Source of the DNA: Mesorhizobium sp. M1B.F.Ca.ET.045.04.1.1
GTDB taxonomy: Bacteria; Pseudomonadota; Alphaproteobacteria; Rhizobiales; Rhizobiaceae
Assembly: GCF_003952465.1 (NCBI RefSeq)
Contig: NZ_CP034448.1
Location: forward strand, 2,705,001-2,769,000
Direction of reading: 5' to 3'
Length of the DNA stretch: 64,000 bases
The notes beneath the pieces were generated by a model that saw nothing but the letters and a program-made list of their open reading frames with translations, was not told where the DNA came from and did not search any database. Positions 52,401 to 61,400 of this stretch are shown here, piece after piece. Every line of letters begins with the position of its first letter. The stretch's first letter is position 1. The position numbers and the translations under genes were made by a program.

Positions 52401-55400
52401 GGCTGTCACTCCGGTTGTCGCGACCGCGGTCGCGCTCAACGACACGAGTGCCGACATCCTAGCTGGATCGACGCTGACGATCACGGGCGATCTGACGGTC
52501 ATCGCCGAGCACGAGAACGGAGCGGCCTCTACCGCCAACGGCGCCGCCAAAGGCACCAAGGCCGCGGTTGGCGCGAGCCTGGCGTTGACGATCGCGCAGG
52601 ACAGTTTGCTCGCGGGCTTGGCGCGCAGCGTCACGGCAGGCGGAGCGGTGCTCATCGCCGCGACCAGCCGGGCGGCCAGCCGCGCCGATTCCAAGGCGAG
52701 CGCTACGGGCGCCAAGCAGGAAGGCGACAACGGAAGCACCACCACCCAGAGCCAGACAGACACCCAGGTCGCGGGCGCCAACAACGCCAGCGGTGCGGGC
52801 GCCACTTCTCCCGGCACCAGCACCTCGGCCGGCCCGCTCAGCGTGGCCGCCGCCATCGGCATCAACATCGCGCAGGATACGGCCTCGCGCGCGGTCATCG
52901 GCGGCGTCGCAGGATCGCCTATCACCGTGGCCGCACAAGGTGGCGTCACCGTAAGGAGCCTTGCCAATCACGATGCCGCGGCAACCGCCGACGGCAAGTC
53001 GGTGACCACCTCGAACGCCACCGCCATCGGCGCGGCTGTCGCGGTCAACGCCTCCGACAGCCAGAACCAGGCCCTGATCGAGCATGCTGCCGTGACCGGC
53101 GACGGCGTCACCGTCGAGGCAGGGATGGCCGAACGCGAGATCGAGGCGACCTCGACCATCGATCTCGATGCCGACACGATCTTCGTCGGCGAGCAGGCCG
53201 GCCTCGAGACAGGCGAGAAGGTTGTCTATTCCAACGGTGGCGGCAGCGACATCGGCGGACTGACAAGCGGTACGGACTATTACGTTATCAAGGGCGAGAA
53301 GGGCCTGATTCAATTGGCGGCGTCGGCAGATGACGCCGATAACGGTGTTGCTGTCGACCTGACCGGGCTCGGCTCCGGTGACGCGCACAAGCTCCAGCGC
53401 ACCGAGACGGCCGAAGATGACGACATCACCTTCGATCCCGACGCGGCGCGGTTCGTGTCGCCGGGCGTGGTGACTGGTGACGAGGTGGTTTATTCCAATG
53501 GCGGCGGCGGCAACACCGACATCGGCGGACTGACCGACGGCACCACCTATTTCGCCATCGTCGACGGCAGCGGAAACATCCAGCTCGCCGAAGATCGGGC
53601 CAAGGCATTGAAGAGCGAGGCGATCAAGATCACCTCGTCTGGCACCGGCGACGGTCACAAGCTGACCGAAACCAGCCATTCGGCCGACGCGACCGCCAAA
53701 TCGGGCGCCAGCAAGGGCAAGATCGGCGTGGCGGGTTCGGTCGCGATCAACGTCGTCGAAGGTGAAACCAGCGCGATTTTCGGCGACGGTGCGGCGATCA
53801 CGGCGCAGGACGGCAACGACGCCGATCCGGACATCGGCGCTTCGGCAGTCAAAGCCGGGACGACGGCCTACACGCTCACGCGGGCGCTGCCCTCCACAGC
53901 GGCGACGGGCGCAACCACGGGCGTCGGCCTTTCCTTTGCCGTCGGCTATGCCGGCTACGACACGCTGGCCGAAATCAACGGCTCTGCCACGGTGACGGCC
54001 AATGACCTGGCGGTCGCCGCCGACGCCAGTCACGGTGTGATCACGCTGGCGACCGCCGGCGCAGGCGCCGGCCAAGGTGGCACTTCGGTTGGCGGCGCCG
54101 TCGCGCTCGGGGTCTCCGACAACCACACCGATGCGCGCATACTGGCGGGCCTCGGTGCAATCGAGATTGAAGGCGACCTCGCGGTCACGGCAGATAACGT
54201 CGTCAGCCAGGCGACCGAGGCAAATGCCGAAGTCACCGGTTCGGGCGGTACAGGGGTCGGCGCGGCGATCGCGCTCGGCTGGACCGAAGACGACGTTGGC
54301 GCGCGGCTCGAACGCAGCGTCTCGACTGGCGCGGCAGTGGCCGACGATGTGAAGGTCGAAGCCAAGGGCACGATCACGTCGACGGTGCTGGCGACGGGCA
54401 GCGCCGAAGGCGAGAAGAGTGCCAACAGCGGCGGCCAGACCGCGCAGAACCAGACCGGCTCGCAGACCAGTTTCCTGAATGCCAGGACGAATTCCAGCCT
54501 GACCGAACCGACCCCGCAGACCCAAGTGGCGAGCGCCAACCAGACGTCGCAGAACCAGACGACGAATCCCGGCGGGCAGGGTAACGCCAACGCCAATCAG
54601 GCGGGCACGCAGACGTCTGGCGGCGTGCTGAGAATCGCAGCGTCGATCGGCGGCACGGTGATCGTATCGAAGGTCGCGGCGGAGATCGCCGACGACGTGG
54701 ATATCGATGCGACCGGCGACCTGTCGGTCAAGGCGATCAGCGACGCCGACGCGCAGGCCGAAGCGGTGAGCATCGCCTTCACCAAAGGCTCGTCCTCGTC
54801 CAACAATGTGAGCGCCGCGGTAGCGTTCAACGTCGCGCTGATGGACACGATAGCGCGGCTCGGCGATGGCACCACGACAGCAGGGTCGGTAACCGTCGAG
54901 GCTGGCACCAGCGCCGGCGAGGTGAATGCGTTCAAGGCGTTGGCTCTCTCGGGAGCCGGCTCGCAGCAGAGCAGCACCGGCGGGGCCACCCAGGGCGGTT
55001 CCGGTGGCGGCGGGCAAGGAACCGGCGGCGACAAATCGAGCCTCGGCATCGCCGGGGCGGTCGCCTTCAGCGTCCTTGGTTCACCGGCGACTGACGATCC
55101 GAATACGGTGAGCGCCAGCATCGCGGATGGTGCAACCGTCACGGCGCTCAACGGCGATGTCACGGTCACGGCGCGCCAGGACATCGGCATGCAGAACATC
55201 GCCGGCGGCGGTGCCCTGAGGATCTCCGGTGGTGGAGGCGGAGGCGGCGGTTCCGACACGACGGTTGGCGCAGCGGTCACCATCGGCGTCCTCGATGTCG
55301 AGACGCTGGCCACGATCGGCAGTGATGCCACGGTCACGGTGGACACCGGCAATGTCGACGTGAGCGCCGTGACCACGTTCAAGCCACTTGAGATCGTCTC

Positions 55401-58400
55401 GCCCTTCGTCAAGGCAGTGGATACAGGCGTCGACGTCACCAATCTGGCGATAGGCGCGGCTATCGGCTCGGGCGGCGACACCGGCGCCGGCTCGGCCGTC
55501 ATCAACGTTCTGGATGTGACCACCCGGGCCGGCATAGGCTCCGGAGCGACGGTCACCGCGTCGGCAGGTGACGTCTCGGTGACGGCATCGAGCGACGTGA
55601 ACGTCATCGACTTCGCGGGCAGCATCGCCGTCACCATCGGCTCCGGGCAAAAGAGCGGCAGCGGCGTCGGCATTGGTCTTGACGTCACCGTACTTAACGA
55701 AACGACCGAAGCGCTGATCGCGACGCGCAACGGCGCGGCGAGCACGGTCACCGCAGGCGGCAACGTCATCGTCGACGCTGCCTCGTCTGAGGACTTTTTC
55801 CAGCTCACCGTCAATGCTGGGGCAGGCAACAGCACCTCGGGCGCCGGCGGGCTCAATGTGCTCGTCAACGATACCACTACGCGGGCCCTGGTCGGGCGGG
55901 ACCCGACGGATGCTGCTTCGACTACCGGCACAGCAGCGATCGATGCCGACGGTTCGGTCGTCGTCGTGGCAGACAGCAAGACGCAGATCGAGAGCTATGC
56001 AGGCACGCTCGGCCTCTCGCTGAGCGGCTCGGCGGTCGGCGTTTCCATCGGCATCGTGGTCGATCTCGACCAGACCACCGCGACGATAGGAGAGGGGTCC
56101 ACGATCACCGCGTTCGGCAGCAAGGATGCCTCGGTGAACGACGGAATCTTCGACGGCGACGGCAACCAGGGCTCGGAATCCGTCCGCGGCCTTGCCGTAA
56201 CCGCGACCAGCTACGACGACGTGTTCCTGCTGGCAATCGCGGCGTCGGGCTCGCTGGGTAGCGACAACAGCGGCCAGAGCGGCGGCTCCGGCGGCAGCGG
56301 CAGCTCCGGCGGCGGCACCAAGGTGGGCATCGCGGCATCGGTGGGCGTCGCGGTCCTGAAGGGTGAGACCAAGGCCACCATCGGCAATGGCGTCGCGGTC
56401 AATTTGGACAACACCGGGGCCGATGCGGCGCAGGGAATCCTGCTGCGCGGCACAGGCGAGACCAACCTGACCAACGTCACGGGCGGCCTGGCGATTACCG
56501 TCCAGGGCGGTGACGCCGGCGTCACCGGCTCGGTCACGGTCAACGAGGTGGACAATTTCGTCTGGGCGAGCGCGCTCGGCGGCAACACGCTGAACGCGGC
56601 CGGGGGCGGAGTCCGCCTGGATTCCCACGCCAAGGTCGACATCGACGCGGTGACGATCGCGGTCGCCGGCGTCGTCAGCACCAGTTCGTCCAGTTCCGGA
56701 AAAAACAGTTCCGTCAATTTCTCCGGGGCGGGCGCCGTGACTGTGAACATGGTCGAGACGGAGGCGCTGGCCGATATCGGAGCCGGCAGCAGCGTCTCGA
56801 CAACCGGCGACCTGACGCTTGACGCGAGCGACGATTCGGCGATCACGGCGGATTCCGGCGGCGTCGCCATAACGGTCTCGACCAACAACGGAACGACGGC
56901 AGGCTCCGTCGGCGCATCGGTCGCGGTCAATGACATCACCCAGACAATTTCGGCGGCGGCGACGGACACGTCCATCTCGGCCGCCAACGTGTCGGCCACA
57001 GCCGACAACAGCGCCGTCATCGACGCGCTGACGATCGCCGGTTCGGCATCCGTCTCGACCGGCGGCAATGCGCTCGGCGGCGCTGGCTCCGGCTCCGGCA
57101 ACTTTGTCGTTTCCACGACCACGGCCGGCGTGCTGAATCCGTCCGGAAGCAGGAATTTGACCGCGACGGGCGACATTAACATCGAAGCTACGGATTCCAG
57201 CGAGATCGACGCGGATGCGGGCTCGGGGGCTCTGTCGGTCTCTACCAACGGCGGCAATATGGGCGCCGTCGCCATAGGTGCTGCCGCAGCCGACAACGAG
57301 ATCACCAAGACGACGACGGCGGCGCTGCAGAACGTCAATGCAAGCGGTGCGAATGTCGATGTGACGGCCGGCTCCACCGGCACCATCAGCGCCTTCACAC
57401 TGGGCATTTCCGGGTCGCTGAACACCAGCAACGGTCCCCTGTCGCTGGCCGGCGCTGGCTCCGGTTCCGGCAACTACATCACGTCGACGACCACGGCGAG
57501 CATCGATCCGAGCGTCATAACCGCTACCGGCGATGTGACGGTTTCCGCAACCGACAGCGCCGACATCACGGCGACGGCTGGCGCGGTCGGCATCAGCTTG
57601 AACGTCGGCAGCGGCACGGGAGCGAAGGTCGGCGTGGGTCTCGGCCTGGCGATCGCCATCAACGACATCACCAGCAGCGCGCTCGCTTTGGTGGAGAACA
57701 GCTCGGTGTTCGCCGAAGGGGCGATTTCGGTCACGGCCGGCAACACCGGCAATATCGATGCGACGGCCTTCGGCGTGTCGCTGACGGTTTCCAACTCTTC
57801 CTCCGCCGCTGCCGTTGGGATCAGCGCGAACATCGCAGTCACCGCGAACGATCTGACGTTGACGAGCAGGGCGGCGATCACCGATGACGCCGGCGGCAAT
57901 CCCCACAGCGTCTCGGCCGGTGCGGGCCTGCTGGTCAGCGCTACGGATTCAGGCATCATCAACGCCGATGCGACATCGGTCGGCCTGAGCGTCGCGGCCG
58001 GCGGCAGCAGTGGCGTGTCTGTGGCCGGCACGGTCAGCGCGTCGATTGCCCAGAATACCATCACCTCGACGACGGAAGCCATCATCGACAACGTCGATAC
58101 GACGGTTACCGGCGACGTCGATGTGCTGGCCTCGTCGTCGAAGTCTATCGACGCCGTCGTCACGGCAGCTTCGGTGGGCGTGTCGGTCGGCTCCGGCAGC
58201 GCGAGCGTTTCGCTGACCGGCGCAGGCGCCGGGGTCTCGAACGTCACCAGCAATTCCGTGCTTGCAATCATCCGCGCGGCGGATGTCGACGCTTCGGGCG
58301 ACGTTACCCTCAACGCCGCCGACCAGACCGATATCAGCGCCACCATCGTATCAGTCGCCGCATCGGTCGGCGTGAGCGGCGGCAGCGGCGCGTCGGCGAC

Positions 58401-61400
58401 GCTGACCGTGTCGGCTATCGACGCCACGAACTCGATCACCAATACTACCCGCGCCGTTGTCGAGGGGGGATCGAACATAACCGCCGGTGGCAATTTCACC
58501 GCGGACGCTTCCTCGACCGGTTCCATCGCCGCCACGGCCGTGGCGGCATCGATCGGCGTTGGCGTCGGCGGCGGCAACGTCAGCCTTTCCGGCGCCGGAG
58601 CGGGCGCCGGGGCCGACAACACCATCTCGAATACGATCGAGGCGGGTGTCATCGGCGGCTCGTCGGTCGACGCGGACGGCAATGCCGCAATCTTCGCCAC
58701 CGACTCGGCGACGGTGAACGCCAACGTGGCCACGGCCGCGATCTCGGCATCCATCGGCGGCAGTTCGGCTACCATTTCGCTGACGGCGGCCGTTTCGGTC
58801 GCCACCAACACGGTGAACGATGTCGTGGCCGCGCATGTGGTCGATTCGAATCTCTCGGCGGGCGGCAGCGCCACGATCGAGGCCGATTCGTCCAAGTCGA
58901 TCACTGCCGTTCAGGTGGCCGTCGCGGTCTCGATCTCCATCGGATCCGGCAGCGCGACGCTGGCCGGCGCGTTCGGCGTGGCGCAAGTGTCCAACGCCAT
59001 CGGCGGTTCGACCAAGGCTGGCATCTTCGACACCGACGCCGACAGCCAGGCGGTCACCGTCGGTGGGCCGCTGACCATCGGCGCATCGAGCAGCAGCACG
59101 ATAGGCGCCACGCTGGTGGTTGTGGCGGCTTCGGTCGCTGTGGGATCCGGCGCAGCGACATTGTCGCTGTCGGTCGCCGTTTCGTTGGCTCAGAACAGCA
59201 TTTCGAGCACGGTGCTTGCAGGCATCCAGAACTCCGACGTCGACTCGGACGGCGCGGTGAGTGTCACTGCGACCAACGATAACGAAATCGACGCGGTCGC
59301 CGTCGCGGTCTCCATTTCCGTTTCGGCTTCCGGCGGCACGGTCAGCGTGTCGGCGGCAGGTTCCGGGTCCAGCGCGACCAACGCGATAACCGGCCAGACA
59401 CAGGCGGTAATCGAGAGCGGCAGCACGGTGGATGCGGTCGACGCCATCAGCGTCGAGGCCCTCGACACCTCGAGCATCTTCTCTTCGGTCACCGCGGCGG
59501 CCGTCTCGGTGTCGGCTTCAGGCAATGTGTCGGTCAGCTTCGCGATCGCCATCAGTCTGGCGGAGAATTCCATCGCCGGGGCCACCTCGGCGTTGATTTC
59601 GGCATCGTCCGTCGATAGCGCCTCGGGCGCGGTCACCGTCGACGCCGACACGATCAACACCATCACGGCGACTGGCGTCGCCGCCGCCGTCAGCGTGTCG
59701 GCCGGCGGCTCCTTCGCTATCGGCGGCGTCGGTGTCGCGGCCAGCGTCGACAATAGGACGACCAACACGGTTTCCGCCCGCATTGCGGCCAACAGCACAG
59801 TCGAGGCCGGGACCTCGGTTTCGGTCACGGCGAGCGACACTTCGACGATCCTCGCGACCTCCGCCTCGGTCGGCGTCTCGGTTTCGGCCAGCGGCACGGC
59901 TTCCATCGACATAGCCGCCTCGGTCGCTCTTGCCGATAACGCCATCGGCGGCGACGTCATTGCCTCGATCGAGGGATCCTCAGTCGACGCCCTTGACGGT
60001 CTCGTCACGGTCTCGGCTTTGGCCGACAACACAATCACGGCAACCGCCGCGGCGGTCAGCGTCTCGGTTTCGGCCAGCGGTACATTCTCGTTCGGCGGCG
60101 CCGGCACCGGCGCCTGGGCCAGAAATGTGACCACCAATTCGGTCGAGGCGTCGATCCTCGGCAGCGATGTCGATGCGACTGGCAAGGTGCTCGTGTCGGC
60201 ATCGGACATATCGGGCATCTTTGCGACGCTCGTGTCTGCCTCGGTTTCCGTGACCGCCAGCGGCACCGCCGCGGTCGGTCTTTCGATTGCGATCACGCTG
60301 GCGGAGAATTCCATCGGCGGCTCGGTGCTTGCGACCATCGGCGATTCCACCGTCGACAGCACCGGCGGCATGATCACCGTCGACGCAGACACCGCCATGC
60401 AGATCGTCTCGACCTCGGTGTCCGCCGCGATAACGGCCGGTGGCAGCGGCGCCGTGTCTGTCGGCGGCGCGGGCGCAGGCGCGCATGCCAAGAACACGAC
60501 GTCGAATTCCGTCGAGGCCAGCATCACCGACGGCAGCGTCGTGACTGCTCACGGCGACGTGACGCTTGCCGCTGACGACAATTCCTCGATCACGGCCACG
60601 CTTGTGTCCGCCTCAATAGGGGCGACCGGCAGCGGCGCCGCCGCTGTCAACGTCGCCATTTCGGTGACGCTGGCGGAGAACCAGATCGGCGGCACGACAC
60701 TGGCCACGATCGACGGTTCCACGGTCACGGCGACCAACGGTCTGGTGAGCATTGACGCGCAGTCGACCAAGCAGATCACCGCCACTGCGGTTTCGGTCGC
60801 AATATCGGCGGGCGGCGCCGGCGGCGTCAGCGTCGGCGTCTCCGGCACCGGCGCCTGGGCAAGGAACGTCATCCTCTCGACCAGCGGCGTCGAGGCCAGC
60901 ATTGTCAACGGCAGCACGGTCATGGCGAACGGCGATGTCACGCTGTTTGCGGACGACAATTCGAAGATCACGGCGACGCTGGTTTCAGCGTCGATCAGCG
61001 CTGGCGGCGCCGGCGCGGTGAGCGCCCAGATCGGCGTCGCTGTCACGCTCGCGGAGAATTCGGTCGGCGGCACGACAACGGCCACGATCGATGGCTCGAC
61101 GGTCGAAAGCCAGACCGGCAATGTCAGCCTCGAGGCCGAGGCCGACATGACGATACTGTCGACCGGCGTCTCGGCCGCTCTTTCGGCCGGCGGCAGCGGA
61201 GCGGTAGCCATCGGCGGAGCCGGAACAGGTGCCGTTGCGTCCAACACCATGACCAACAATGTCGAGGCGAGCATCGTCAACGGCAGCCATGTCCAGGCAG
61301 CGGACGACGTTACGCTGCTTGCCGAAAACCTGTCCGACATCACCGCGACCCTCGTCGCGGCCTCGATCAGCGCCAATGGCAGCGGCGGCGTCTCAGCCAA

